Part shown: positions 20,281 through 29,865 of the stretch, in pieces
How positions within the stretch are numbered: position 1 is the stretch's first letter
Layout of the letters: each line of letters begins with the position of its first letter
Source of the DNA: Bacteroidota bacterium
Lineage (GTDB): Bacteria; Bacteroidota; Bacteroidia; UBA8524
Reading direction: 5' to 3'
DNA: 64,000 nucleotides
Assembly: GCA_008933805.1 (NCBI GenBank)
Contig: WBUH01000005.1
Coordinates: 62,001 to 126,000 of the forward strand
The notes under the pieces: generated by a model
What the model was told of the DNA's origin: nothing
What the model saw: the letters and a program-made list of their open reading frames with translations, nothing else
The model's database searches: none
Program-made: the position numbers and the translations under genes

Positions 20281-20562
20281 TTAAAGAATAGCGAAAATGT
20301 CGCTTTCACGCATAATAAGGTAATCTTTACCTTCTACACTTATTTCAGTACCGGCGTATTTACCGTACAATACAACATCACCGGCTTTAACGGCGGGTTT
20401 GTTTCCTTTCTCATCCACTTCACTAACTGATACCACGGTGCCTCTTTGGGGCTTTTCTTTGGCTGAATCGGGGATGATGATGCCTGATGCGGTTTTAGTC
20501 TCTGCGGGTGCAGGCTCAACAACAACTCTATTTTGAGTTCCTGCTACTGGTTTTAGTGTCAT
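20281..20562 (-). CDS. groES: Co-chaperonin GroES
   Basis: A 93-residue lid of the GroEL ring. Characteristic stretches are [20 protein letters not shown], the mobile loop [30 protein letters not shown] and the end [12 protein letters not shown]. It is the first gene of the operon. The sequence ahead of it holds a sigma-54-like promoter and repeated TGACAG sites, and no CIRCE element. Confidence 0.98.
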   Translation of the reverse strand: MTLKPVAGTQNRVVVEPAPAETKTASGIIIPDSAKEKPQRGTVVSVSEVDEKGNKPAVKAGDVVLYGKYAGTEISVEGKDYLIMRESDIFAIL

Positions 20563-20609
20563 AGATATAATTACTTTTATTTTTAAAGTTTAAGTTGTAC
20601 TGCCTCACT

Positions 20610-20625
20610 TGCCACTTTTATGCCA
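20610..20625 (-). promoter_or_regulatory. Sigma-54-like promoter of groES-groEL
   Basis: The minus strand reads TGGCATAAAAGTGGCA. Aligned to the RpoN consensus TGGCAC-N5-TTGCA it keeps the -24 GG and the -12 GC with the exact 10-base spacing; the mismatches are T for C and G for T. The start site would fall near 20599, leaving an untranslated leader of about 37 bases before the groES ATG. Regulation by RpoN is inferred from this match only. Confidence 0.5.
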
Positions 20626-20637
20626 ATCCGTTTTTTG

Positions 20638-20735
20638 TGACAGCTTTGCAAAAATACTGACAGAATGACAAATTAGCTCTCTATTGTATATTTTTTTTGC
20701 TGACAGTTCAACCTGTCAAACAAATTAAAAGACAG
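20638..20735. promoter_or_regulatory. Cluster of TGACAG sites between groES and the lipoprotein array
   Basis: TGACAG occurs at 20638-20643, 20658-20663 (exactly 20 bp apart) and 20701-20706. The last forms a perfect inverted repeat with CTGTCA at 20713-20718. The variants TGACAA (20666) and AGACAG (20730) lie between or beyond. The arrangement upstream of a sigma-54-like promoter suggests binding sites for an activator, but the divergent lipoprotein gene at 20850 could be the target instead. Confidence 0.4.
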
Positions 20736-20849
20736 ATTATCAATAACATGAAAATTTTTCACCCACACTTTTGTCGATAATTGACTCGCCCGATAAACGT
20801 TTCTATCTCATTTATCTTCTATTACAATATCATCTAAACCAATTGTTAT

Positions 20850-22670
20850 ATGAGAGGCTTAAATAAACTAATTCATGCTGCTGCTCTTATTACTATCTTA
20901 TGTGTTATAAGCTGTAAAAAGACCGACCCCATCGAAAACACTCCATCACCCGACACAAATACAAATGTCCCCTCAAACAATTATAACCCGCCTGCGGTAA
21001 CGTTTTTAGCGCCTGTGCAGGGCTTTGTTACTGACGATGCTAACAACCCTGTTAGCGGGGTTGAAGTGAAAACGGGCAATAAGACTGCTACTACTGATAT
21101 TAACGGATATTTTAAAATTGATAACGCTCCATTTACCGGTGATTTTTGCTACTTAAGGGCTTCAAAAAAAGGGTTCTTTACTGGTTCAACTACTATACAT
21201 GGTAAAGCGGGAAGTGATTTTGCCGCTGATTTGGTAATACAACCCCAACAATACATTGCTTCTTTTCCTGCTGTACAGGGTAACACCGTAGCATTACAAG
21301 GAGGCAGTAGTGTTGTTTTTCCGGCCAACGGGTTTGTTACTTCAACAGGGGCTGCTTATACAGGCAATGTAAACATAGCTGCGGTGCATCTTAACCCTGA
21401 AGCGAAGAATTTTAGCAGCTTGATACCCGGCGGTGATTTGCGTGCTTTTGATGCCAACAACCAAAACGTGCAACTGTTTTCGTACGGTATGCTGAATGTA
21501 GAAATGCGGGACGATGCAGGCAATTTGCTACAATTGGCAAAAGGTAAGAAGGCTACACTTACCATGCCTGTACCACAAACCTTACTATCAAATGCTCCAA
21601 CTACTATACCGCTATGGTATTTTGACGATGTAAAAGGGATTTGGATTGAGGAGGGCAGTGCCACTATGCAGGGCAATAATTATGTAGGAACTGTGGCACA
21701 TTTTACTGCTTGGAATTGGGATCAACCATTTCCACCCTCGATGATAAAAGGAAAAGTAGTAGATGACGCCGGAAACCCTGTTCAGCATATCGTTTTAAAA
21801 GTTAACCAAACTTATGTTACTACTGATAGCAAAGGTGAATTTAAAGTACTTGTGATAGCAGGTTCTGACGTAACTATTGATTATTTGGATAAAATAAATG
21901 AAACATTTTTTGGTGTAAACATTAAAGCTAAAGCTCCACAAGAGAATGAAACTTTAGACTTAGGTAAAATCGTTTTCAGCGCAGGCACTCAAATAACAAC
22001 AACGGTAAAAAACTGTGATGGTTCGGTGTTTACAGGATATGCCCTTTTAAGGTTTGGCAATCTTAACAAAAACCTCCCTATATCAAATTCAAAATGTACG
22101 TTTAACATCTCCACACTAGGAGTTGGTGATGCGGAGTTAATTTTTTTCTCTAGCGACCTTGTAAATCAACAATCAAAAAAGTTCACCGTCCCCACTACTC
22201 CTTCGAAAAAAGACTTAGGTGAAGTTTTTGTTTGTGCTGGCAATAACTTGATAGAATATTTCTCTTTTACTTACCAAAAAATCGGTGGCGAACCAGTTAG
22301 GGTACGTATATTTACTCCTGCATTGTCATTTTATGAATATAAAATTCCTGATAAATTATCTTGGATTGAGATGACAAACGGAATAGATACACCACAGGGC
22401 ATGTCAATACGTGTTCATTCAGAAAATAAGCCTGGAACATACACAATAACAAGTCAAGACCCTTCTTCCAGTTTTTATTATAGCGGAGTTGATGAGAACA
22501 ACACATCCATTATATTATTATCAAATAATATGACCATTACGTTTACGGAATTCCGAGAACGTTTTGGAGGTGCATGGAATTTGGTGTCAGGTACATTTTC
22601 AGGCACAGCAAAACTTGGCTCTGAAGACGTAGTGATAACTAACGGCTCTTTTAGAACAAAAGGCCTTTAA
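20850..22670 (+). CDS. Lipoprotein with carboxypeptidase-like regulatory domain, paralog 1
   Basis: A 606-residue lipoprotein. A short signal peptide ends in LCVISC, followed by KK. After a Pro/Asn linker comes a carboxypeptidase-regulatory-like (CarboxypepD_reg) domain: VQGFVTDDANNPVSGVEVKT, then NGYFKIDNAPFTGDFCYLRA. Next is a beta domain with LNPEAKNFSSLIPGGDLRAF and the segment PLWYFDDVKGIWIEEG, then a second regulatory-like repeat (IKGKVVDDAGNPVQHI) and a diverged C-terminal region. It is anchored in the outer membrane or periplasm. It is paralogous to the next two genes; the C-terminal third differs most. Confidence 0.82.
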   Translation: MRGLNKLIHAAALITILCVISCKKTDPIENTPSPDTNTNVPSNNYNPPAVTFLAPVQGFVTDDANNPVSGVEVKTGNKTATTDINGYFKIDNAPFTGDFCYLRASKKGFFTGSTTIHGKAGSDFAADLVIQPQQYIASFPAVQGNTVALQGGSSVVFPANGFVTSTGAAYTGNVNIAAVHLNPEAKNFSSLIPGGDLRAFDANNQNVQLFSYGMLNVEMRDDAGNLLQLAKGKKATLTMPVPQTLLSNAPTTIPLWYFDDVKGIWIEEGSATMQGNNYVGTVAHFTAWNWDQPFPPSMIKGKVVDDAGNPVQHIVLKVNQTYVTTDSKGEFKVLVIAGSDVTIDYLDKINETFFGVNIKAKAPQENETLDLGKIVFSAGTQITTTVKNCDGSVFTGYALLRFGNLNKNLPISNSKCTFNISTLGVGDAELIFFSSDLVNQQSKKFTVPTTPSKKDLGEVFVCAGNNLIEYFSFTYQKIGGEPVRVRIFTPALSFYEYKIPDKLSWIEMTNGIDTPQGMSIRVHSENKPGTYTITSQDPSSSFYYSGVDENNTSIILLSNNMTITFTEFRERFGGAWNLVSGTFSGTAKLGSEDVVITNGSFRTKGL

Positions 22671-22693
22671 TTAAACACACCCTTTAATCAAAA

Positions 22694-22722
22694 GGAAACC
22701 CGACCCTGTGTCGGGTTTTTTA
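22694..22722 (+). terminator. Terminator of lipoprotein paralog 1
   Basis: AAACCCGAC and GTCGGGTTT form the stem, with a TTTTT run after it. Confidence 0.88.
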
Positions 22723-23040
22723 TTTCTACGAAAATGTACATGCAAATATTTAAGTGCGCTTAGAATCATTTTGCAAAACAATACATTAAAATAATTATGC
22801 TGTGTTAATGAAATTTACGGGTAATTGAAGTTTTCCAAACTGCACTAAATGGGTATAACATACAAAAATACCCTTGGAAAAAATCAGTATTACTAAACGA
22901 ACCTATCGTTCATCGAATTTTCGTATAAAAAAACAACAGGAAACCATTAGAATTTGTAATCTCTTTATATTCGTGAATAGCCTATATGTAGTTAGTTTAG
23001 TTTACTATTAATTATTATACATTTAATCACTATCTAATCA
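22723..23040. other. AT-rich gap between lipoprotein paralogs 1 and 2
   Basis: About 320 bp with no reading frame of note, no RNA gene and no repeat that I can recognise. It is very AT-rich, and its last 90 bases presumably hold the promoter of paralog 2; I see no convincing TTTG/TAnnTTTG pair. Confidence 0.5.
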
Positions 23041-24885
23041 ATGAAAAAAAGATTTTTTTCAATTGCTGTTGTATGCTTTTTAGCAACGGCTGTTCTATTT
23101 AATTCGTGTAAAAAAACTGAGGAGTCGGGCCTCAGCAATCCAACAACAAACACACCTAAACACAACTACACACCCCCTGCTGTTACATTTTCAGCTCCGG
23201 TAGAAGGTTTTGTAATTGATGAAAACGGGAATGCCGTTAGTGCTGCCGAAGTGAAAACAGGCAGTAAAACAACTACAACTAACCAAAACGGATATTTTAG
23301 GATTGAAGCAGCCCCATTTACGGGAGACTTTTGTTATATCAAAGCGGTGAAGAAAGGTTTCTTTATAGGTTCAACTACCATTCATGGGCAGGCGGGAAAT
23401 AGCCATGCCACTGAATTGATAATGGTATCCCAAAATAATATCGTTTCGTTCGCTGCCGCTCAGGGAAAAACCATCACTCTGCAAGGTGGTGCAACTGTTA
23501 AGCTGCCTGCTAACGGGTTTGTTACATCTTCGGGCAAAGCATACACGGGCAATGTTAATGTTGCGGTAATGCATCTTAATCCCGAGGCAAAAAATTTCAG
23601 TAGCCTGATACCCGGTGGTGATTTAAGGGCTTTTAATGCCGAAGGTCAAAACGTGCAACTATATTCATACGGCATGATGAATGTAGAGATGCGCGATGAC
23701 GCAGGTAACCTGCTACAATTAGCTTCGGGTCAAAAATCAACCCTTACCATACCTGTTCCTGTTTCTATGACAGCCCCCGCCTCTATTCCTTTGTGGTATT
23801 TTGATGAAGACAAAGGGGTATGGATTGAAGAAGGGAAAGCTGCTTTGCAGGGTACAAATTATGTGGGTACGGTTTCGCATTTTACCTATTGGAATGTTGA
23901 CAAGCCATGCCCTCCGGCAATTGTTAAAGGCAAGGTTGTTGACAGTGACGGAAATCCTGTAGGATGGATAAACATACAAATCGGGCAAAAAAAGGTTTTT
24001 TCAAATAACGACGGCACTTTCCGTATTTACACATCAAGTGATGAGGATATAATAGTGGATGTAATAGATTGGGAAACTGGTAATCCGATGGGAATTAATA
24101 AATCAGTTCATACCCCTGCATTGGGTCAAACATTGGATATTGGTACAATTACACTTCCTGCCCAATCTAAAATTAAATTAAAAGCCAATGTGCTTGATTG
24201 TAACGATAAGCCTTTCACAGGTTTTGCCATTATTAAAAAAGGTAATTATAAAGGCAGAACATTTGTAAAAAATTCTGTTTTCAACTACCATATCACTCCG
24301 TCAGGCGGTGAGGCCGACATTGAAATCTATTCAAACGACGGTTCTGAATTTAATATAAGTAAGGTAACCTTACCGTCTAATGCTTCTGTTGCTGAGAAAG
24401 ATCTGGGCACTATAAAAGTTTGTAATAATGTAGCAAACTCTGATTACGTGAAATTTACTTATACCTTACCGGGTCAGCAACCTGTTACTATTATTAAAAC
24501 TTCACCCAAATTTCCTGTAGCCTCGTATAATACCACTGGAAAATCTACAGGAATTAGTTTTACGGATGGTGCAACGGAGGCAGAAAGAACATTTGCTTTT
24601 TGGATTGGGTTTAGTGGTGGAACAGTTGGGGATTATTTTACCACTCACAATCAGTCGGGGATTCCCGGGGGATCTTTGGGATATCTGGATTTTCCTGAGA
24701 CCTTTCAAATTCAATCTGATTCTACAATAGTAAAAATAACATCCTACGGAACAGTGGGGAATGATATAAAGGGTACCTTTTCAGGTAAGGTACGCATAAA
24801 CGATTGGTTTAATGACGATTACCATATACACCCTTTGGGAGAAATAACAGGGGAATTTAAAATAAAACGTGGAGCGGATAAATAG
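23041..24885 (+). CDS. Lipoprotein with carboxypeptidase-like regulatory domain, paralog 2
   Basis: A 614-residue lipoprotein. The signal peptide ends in VLFNSC, followed by KKTEE. It has the same architecture as paralog 1: PVEGFVIDENGNAVSAAEVK, FRIEAAPFTGDFCYIKA, LNPEAKNFSSLIPGGDLRAF, PLWYFDEDKGVWIEEGK and a second repeat IVKGKVVDSDGNPVGW. It is closest to paralog 1 over the first 300 residues. The C-terminal third (from about residue 450) is unlike the others, so the exposed end has diversified. It has its own promoter region and terminator. Confidence 0.82.
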   Translation: MKKRFFSIAVVCFLATAVLFNSCKKTEESGLSNPTTNTPKHNYTPPAVTFSAPVEGFVIDENGNAVSAAEVKTGSKTTTTNQNGYFRIEAAPFTGDFCYIKAVKKGFFIGSTTIHGQAGNSHATELIMVSQNNIVSFAAAQGKTITLQGGATVKLPANGFVTSSGKAYTGNVNVAVMHLNPEAKNFSSLIPGGDLRAFNAEGQNVQLYSYGMMNVEMRDDAGNLLQLASGQKSTLTIPVPVSMTAPASIPLWYFDEDKGVWIEEGKAALQGTNYVGTVSHFTYWNVDKPCPPAIVKGKVVDSDGNPVGWINIQIGQKKVFSNNDGTFRIYTSSDEDIIVDVIDWETGNPMGINKSVHTPALGQTLDIGTITLPAQSKIKLKANVLDCNDKPFTGFAIIKKGNYKGRTFVKNSVFNYHITPSGGEADIEIYSNDGSEFNISKVTLPSNASVAEKDLGTIKVCNNVANSDYVKFTYTLPGQQPVTIIKTSPKFPVASYNTTGKSTGISFTDGATEAERTFAFWIGFSGGTVGDYFTTHNQSGIPGGSLGYLDFPETFQIQSDSTIVKITSYGTVGNDIKGTFSGKVRINDWFNDDYHIHPLGEITGEFKIKRGADK

Positions 24886-24909
24886 TATAAATAAAACTTA
24901 TGCGTTCTT

Positions 24910-24941
24910 TAAAACCCGTTGCAATGCAACGGGTTTTTTAT
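24910..24941 (+). terminator. Terminator of lipoprotein paralog 2
   Basis: AAACCCGTTGC pairs with GCAACGGGTTT and is followed by TTTT. Confidence 0.88.
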
Positions 24942-25049
24942 TTATACAAAACTGCATTCGTCGATATTTTAATAACCCACCCAACTCTTTATCAAAACAG
25001 CACGTGTATAGTATCAAAGGCGCCTATCATTTAATCAAAACCAGTTATT

Positions 25050-26834
25050 ATGAAATCAACAAAAAAAATCCCCGTGCTGCTTGTAGGGTTGCTGTTACTG
25101 TTTTTTATCAGCAATTGTAAAAAGCAAGAATCTCCGGCTCCTAGCGATATTAACGGAACATCTAACCCAACAGTTCCTCCCAACCCATACAACCCTCCTG
25201 CCGTAACCTTTACTGCTCCTGTTATGGGCTTTGTAGTTGATGAAGCCAACAACCCCGTACAAAATGCAGTAGTGAGCACCGGTGGCCAAACCTTTACTAC
25301 CGATGTTAATGGTGCATTTGAATTTAAATCAGTTCCGTTTACGGGTGATTTTTGTTACCTAAAAGCCACCAAAAACGGCTATTTCTTCGGTTCTACTACC
25401 GTACAAGGAAAATCGGGCGGCAGCTTTGCTACCCAATTAGTAATGGTATCACAAACCAACCGACAAACCTTTGCTGCTACTGATGCAAAAACAATAACCA
25501 TTGCCAACGGTGCATCGGTTGATTTTCCTGCGAACGCTATTAAAACCCTTGACGGTAAGCCCTACACAAGTAATGTTGAGGTAGCTACTACTTACCTTAA
25601 CCCCAACGATGCCAATTTTAGCCAAGTAACCCCCGGTGGTGATTTGCGTGCTTATAACCTGCAAGGCCAAGACGTGATGTTATACTCATACGGTATGGTG
25701 GGTGTTGAATTACGCGACAACACAGGAAAACCGCTGCAACTTGCCGACGGTAAAAAAGCAACCGTAACTATGCCTGTGCCTGCGGGGATGCAAAATGCTC
25801 CTGCCACAATCCCTCTTTGGTATTTTGACGAAAACAAAGGAGTATGGATAGAAGAAGGTAGTGCCAAATTGCAAAACGGCAGCTATGTGGGCACAGTAAC
25901 CCACTTTACGTATTGGAACTGTGACATACCCGGAACCCGAGCAAAATTGAAAGGCAAACTAAAAGATTGTGAAGGGGACGTGGTAAACGACATGATGGTG
26001 AGAACCGGACAAACCAACGCTTGGGTTGACAAAGATGGCAATTGGGAACGTTGGGTGCCCTCAGGAGTTAAATTTGAACTGGATGCAGATGATTTTTTAA
26101 CGGGTAACATTGTTGATTTAAATATCCCCGTGCCGGTACTTACTAATGAGCAAGTACACGATATGGGAGTTATTACCGTTCCTTGCCGCCAGAAAGTGAA
26201 AGGTTCTGTTACCGATTGCGATAACAACCCGTTTAATGGGTATGTGATTATAAAAACTGCTTCTAAAACCTTCAGAAGCCCTATAGTTAACGGCAAACTA
26301 AAAGCTACAGTTTACAGCAACGGCGAAACGGCTGATGTGTACTTTTACAATGCTACCGCTGGCCAATTAACTAAAATTACCATTACACTTCCTGCCACCG
26401 GAAAATCGGTGGATTTGGGAAACCTTGTAGCCTGCCCGCCAAAAACTGTTACCCCAAAATTCAGCTTTGATTACGATGACGGTACAGGAGTTCAATCAGT
26501 AACTTTTAGCAACATTACGACCGGAAACGGCACTTATTATACCACATCTGACTACATGAACATTCTTATTGAAGGCTCACAAAATACCGCACAGTTTATG
26601 TTTGTGGATCCAAAACTAGGCCCGCAAAACCCGAGTAACGATAGTATTTTCATACAAGTAGGTGGTAAATATTTCCAAGGAATTTCTACTAACTGCACCA
26701 TTACAAAATACGAAGCCCCGGGCGGTGAAGTAAGCGGCACATTTAACGGCACAATGACAATTTATCCCGGTAATACCCCTGTAACTGTTACCAACGGTAA
26801 GTTTACCGTATTGCGTATGCCCGACGAACAATAA
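25050..26834 (+). CDS. Lipoprotein with carboxypeptidase-like regulatory domain, paralog 3
   Basis: A 594-residue lipoprotein. The signal peptide ends in FISNC, followed by KKQESPAPS. The first domain (PVMGFVVDEANNPVQNAVVS, FEFKSVPFTGDFCYLKA) and the middle domain (TPGGDLRAYNLQGQDVMLYS, PLWYFDENKGVWIEEGSAKL) match the two upstream genes. The next part, LKGKLKDCEGDVVNDMMVRT, differs more and carries paired Cys. It ends with a beta-rich domain that has no counterpart I recognise. Its ligand is unknown. Confidence 0.82.
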   Translation: MKSTKKIPVLLVGLLLLFFISNCKKQESPAPSDINGTSNPTVPPNPYNPPAVTFTAPVMGFVVDEANNPVQNAVVSTGGQTFTTDVNGAFEFKSVPFTGDFCYLKATKNGYFFGSTTVQGKSGGSFATQLVMVSQTNRQTFAATDAKTITIANGASVDFPANAIKTLDGKPYTSNVEVATTYLNPNDANFSQVTPGGDLRAYNLQGQDVMLYSYGMVGVELRDNTGKPLQLADGKKATVTMPVPAGMQNAPATIPLWYFDENKGVWIEEGSAKLQNGSYVGTVTHFTYWNCDIPGTRAKLKGKLKDCEGDVVNDMMVRTGQTNAWVDKDGNWERWVPSGVKFELDADDFLTGNIVDLNIPVPVLTNEQVHDMGVITVPCRQKVKGSVTDCDNNPFNGYVIIKTASKTFRSPIVNGKLKATVYSNGETADVYFYNATAGQLTKITITLPATGKSVDLGNLVACPPKTVTPKFSFDYDDGTGVQSVTFSNITTGNGTYYTTSDYMNILIEGSQNTAQFMFVDPKLGPQNPSNDSIFIQVGGKYFQGISTNCTITKYEAPGGEVSGTFNGTMTIYPGNTPVTVTNGKFTVLRMPDEQ

Positions 26835-26866
26835 TACTGATTCACTAATAGGTTTAAACTCTCCCC

Positions 26867-26905
26867 TTGCCCTGCGCATTATTTATGCGCGGGGCTTTTT
26901 GTTTG
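26867..26905 (+). terminator. Terminator of lipoprotein paralog 3
   Basis: GCCCTGCGCAT pairs with ATGCGCGGGGC (one wobble) and is followed by TTTTTG. Confidence 0.82.
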
Positions 26906-26952
26906 AAAACACCCCCCTATCGCTATATTTGCCTTTCATACATTTTACTGCA

Positions 26953-28254
26953 ATGAAATACCCGCAAATAGATAATAAACTGTTTATAGAAAACCGTGCC
27001 CGTTTCATCAAGCAAATGAAACCCAATAGTATTGCTATTTTTAACAGCAACTACGAATACGTGTGGAACGGCGATGCCAGTCATGATTTTAAGCAAAACA
27101 GCGATTTAATCTGGCTGAGCGGTATCGACCAAGAGGATAGTATTTTAATTATTTATCCCGATTGCCCGATTGCTGATTTTAGGGAGGCATTGTTTTTAAA
27201 ACAAACCAACGAGCACATAGCTGTTTGGGAAGGTCATAAATACACCAAAGAAGAAGCTACATCGGCTTCAGGAATCAAATCAATTTTTTGGAACAGTGAG
27301 TTTGAGGCAAAAATCCGCCAGATTGTAAACCTTGCCGATAACATCTACCTGCCGCTGAACGAGAACAACCGCTTTAGCTTTAAATCTCCCTACAAAGATT
27401 TGGATTTTGCCCACGAAATGAAGGCAAAATTCCCGTTGCATAATTACGAACGCACCGCCCCCATTTTGCACCGTTTACGCTCCATTAAATCTGAAATTGA
27501 GGTGAATTTGATGCGTTATGCTATCGGAGTTTCAAAAAAAGGCTTTGAGCGTTTGCTAGGCTTTGTGAAACCCGGTGTGTGGGAGTATGAGGTGGAAGCC
27601 GAACTGATACACGAATACATCCGTAACCGTGCCATAGGACATTCGTTTCACCCGATTGTGGCTTCGGGGGCAAGCGCTTGTGTGCTGCATTACGTAGAAA
27701 ACAACAAAGAGTGCAAAGACGGGGATTTACTGTTGGTTGATTGCGGTGTTGATTATGCCAATTATGTGAGCGACATGACGCGTACCTTCCCTGTTAACGG
27801 GCGTTTTACTACCCGCCAAAAACAAGTGTACAATGCCGTATTGCGTGTGATGAAAGAAGCCCGCAAACTGTTGGTGCCAGGTGCCAGCTGGCCTGCTTAC
27901 CAAAAACAGGTAGAAAGCATTATGGAGAAAGAGTTGGTGGATTTGGGCTTACTTACCATGGACGATATCAAAAACCAAGACCCTAAGTGGCCTGCGGTTA
28001 AGAAATACTTCCCCCACGGCACATCGCACTTTATGGGTGTTGAGGTGCACGATGTGGGTCGTTATTACGAGCCCTTGCAAGCAGGTATGCTGCTAAGCTG
28101 CGAGCCCGGTATTTACATTCCTGAAGAAGGAATAGGTATCCGTATAGAGAATGATATATTGATTACGGCCAACGGTCCGCTGGATTTGATGGACGAAATC
28201 GGGATGCCGATAGAGGTAGAAGAAATAGAAACCCTTATGAATCAGGGGAAATAA
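26953..28254 (+). CDS. Xaa-Pro aminopeptidase (M24B, PepP-like)
   Basis: A 433-residue metallopeptidase that removes N-terminal residues preceding proline. It has the AMP_N domain first and the pita-bread fold after about residue 180. Metal ligands are seen in LLVDCGVDYANYVSDMTRTF (two Asp), FPHGTSHFMGVEVHDVG (His), CEPGIYIPEEG (Glu) and IRIENDILIT (Glu). The frame is open from 26899, but the ATG at 26953 (MKYPQIDNKLF) starts the recognisable protein. It is a single gene just upstream of tRNA-Val. Confidence 0.93.
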   Translation: MKYPQIDNKLFIENRARFIKQMKPNSIAIFNSNYEYVWNGDASHDFKQNSDLIWLSGIDQEDSILIIYPDCPIADFREALFLKQTNEHIAVWEGHKYTKEEATSASGIKSIFWNSEFEAKIRQIVNLADNIYLPLNENNRFSFKSPYKDLDFAHEMKAKFPLHNYERTAPILHRLRSIKSEIEVNLMRYAIGVSKKGFERLLGFVKPGVWEYEVEAELIHEYIRNRAIGHSFHPIVASGASACVLHYVENNKECKDGDLLLVDCGVDYANYVSDMTRTFPVNGRFTTRQKQVYNAVLRVMKEARKLLVPGASWPAYQKQVESIMEKELVDLGLLTMDDIKNQDPKWPAVKKYFPHGTSHFMGVEVHDVGRYYEPLQAGMLLSCEPGIYIPEEGIGIRIENDILITANGPLDLMDEIGMPIEVEEIETLMNQGK

Positions 28255-28271
28255 AAATTTTTTTAAAAAAA

Positions 28272-28303
28272 TTTGCAAAATATATTTGATACCCCCATAT
28301 TTG
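28272..28303 (+). promoter_or_regulatory. Bacteroidota-type promoter of tRNA-Val
   Basis: TTTG at 28272-28275 and CATATTTG at 28296-28303 are separated by 20 bp, against a consensus of TTTG-N19-TAnnTTTG. The predicted start near 28310 lies 40 bp before the tRNA. Confidence 0.6.
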
Positions 28304-28349
28304 CACTCCCTAAAAACAACGAAGGGTTGCTGAAAGGGACGCAAATAAA

Positions 28350-28424
28350 GGGGACATAGCTCAGTTGGTTCAGAGCATCTGCCTTACAAGCAGAGGGTCA
28401 CAGGTTCGAATCCTGTTGTCCCCA
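28350..28424 (+). tRNA. tRNA-Val (anticodon UAC)
   Basis: A complete cloverleaf. Acceptor arm GGGGACA/TGTCCCC, D-arm with AGCTCAGTTGGTTCAGAGC, anticodon arm TCTGC-CTTACAA-GCAGA with anticodon TAC, variable loop GGGTC, T-arm ACAGG-TTCGAAT-CCTGT, discriminator A. CCA is not encoded (CACA follows). Confidence 0.97.
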
Positions 28425-28783
<359 letters not shown>

Positions 28784-28828
28784 CAAAAAATAAAAACCTC
28801 ATCCTAATCGGTGAGGCTTTTTTTGTTT
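28784..28828 (+). repeat. tRNA-Val terminator repeat, copy 2
   Basis: It is identical to copy 1 through CCTCATCCTAATCGGTGAGG, then CTTTTTTT. It follows the truncated tRNA copy, so tRNA end plus terminator were duplicated together. Confidence 0.88.
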
Positions 28829-28993
28829 TAAGATATGTATGTGTTTTTTATCTTTGTACACATGAGAATGGCTGTAATGTTATAATATTCTTTTTCACGC
28901 TTACATCTTAGCCCACGCTATACTCTTTACATAGCGTGCATTTTAATTATTTTTTATTACCACTTTAATTCAACCGATCCGTAGCGGACATTA

Positions 28994-29806
28994 ATGTCTA
29001 CAGCTATTGGTTCGCAACAACACATTATGTCAGAAATATTAAGTACAACAGAAATAGAACAATTCATCACTACCGGATTTGTCCGCATTGATAACGCATT
29101 TTCTAAAGAAATTGCAGAGGAGGTTTTGGATATTTTATGGAACGACCTTCCATGTGATAGGTTCAATCCCTCAACTTGGACAACACCTGTAATCCGTTTG
29201 GGGATGTACACACAGCCTCTCTTTGTTGAGTCGTTGAACACAGAGAAACTGCATGCTGCCTATAATCAATTAATTGGTGAAGGAAATTGGATTGCGTGCC
29301 GAAGTGTGGGTACATTTCCGGTGAGATTTCCTGCTGCCCAACAACCCAACGATACGGGCAAACACGTAGACGCTGGTTTTCCGGGAAATGACCCTGCTAA
29401 CTTTTTTGAATGGCGCATAAACATTAAATCAAAAGGCAGGGCTTTATTGATGCTTGCGTTATACTCTGATGTGAATGAAAATGATGCTCCAACAATTATT
29501 TATGAAGGTTCACACATTGATGTAGCTCTCTTACTATCTCAGGAAGGAGATTCAGGTCTTTCGTTTATTGAGCTTGCGGGTAGCTTAAACGAGTTACCCT
29601 TACGAAAAGAGGTGTACGCCACAGGTAAAGCGGGAACCGTTTATTTATGCCACCCGTTTTTGGTGCATGCTGCCCAAGCCCACCAAGGAACAAACCCTAA
29701 GTTTATGGCTCAACCTCCATTATTGTTAAAGACTGAATTATCGGTTGCAAACCCTGATGACTTTCATACACCAGTTGAACAAGCCATTCTCTTGGCTTTG
29801 AAGTGA
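28994..29806 (+). CDS. Phytanoyl-CoA dioxygenase (PhyH)-like protein
   Basis: A 270-residue protein of the Fe(II)/2-oxoglutarate oxygenase fold. The metal-binding His and Asp are in GKHVDAGFPG, and the distal His is in LCHPFLVHAAQAH, where an Arg-type 2-oxoglutarate ligand would usually follow but is not obvious. The start of a PhyH domain is seen in FITTGFVRIDNAF. An internal ATG at 29027 (MSEILSTTEIEQF) is an equally possible start. The substrate is unknown. The gene lies alone between terminator copies 2 and 3. Confidence 0.75.
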   Translation: MSTAIGSQQHIMSEILSTTEIEQFITTGFVRIDNAFSKEIAEEVLDILWNDLPCDRFNPSTWTTPVIRLGMYTQPLFVESLNTEKLHAAYNQLIGEGNWIACRSVGTFPVRFPAAQQPNDTGKHVDAGFPGNDPANFFEWRINIKSKGRALLMLALYSDVNENDAPTIIYEGSHIDVALLLSQEGDSGLSFIELAGSLNELPLRKEVYATGKAGTVYLCHPFLVHAAQAHQGTNPKFMAQPPLLLKTELSVANPDDFHTPVEQAILLALK

Positions 29807-29820
29807 TTTATTTACAATTA

Positions 29821-29862
29821 AAACAAAAACCTCATCCTAATCGGTGAGGTTTTTTTGTTTCT
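29821..29862 (+). repeat. tRNA-Val terminator repeat, copy 3
   Basis: AACCTCATCCTAATCGGTGA is followed by GGTTTTTTTG. It directly follows the PhyH-like gene and serves as its terminator. Confidence 0.88.
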
Positions 29863-29865
29863 ATC

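Noticed and set aside
20281-20850. CIRCE element before groES
   Set aside because: No TTAGCACTC-N9-GAGTGCTAA or similar was found; TGACAG sites occupy the region instead.
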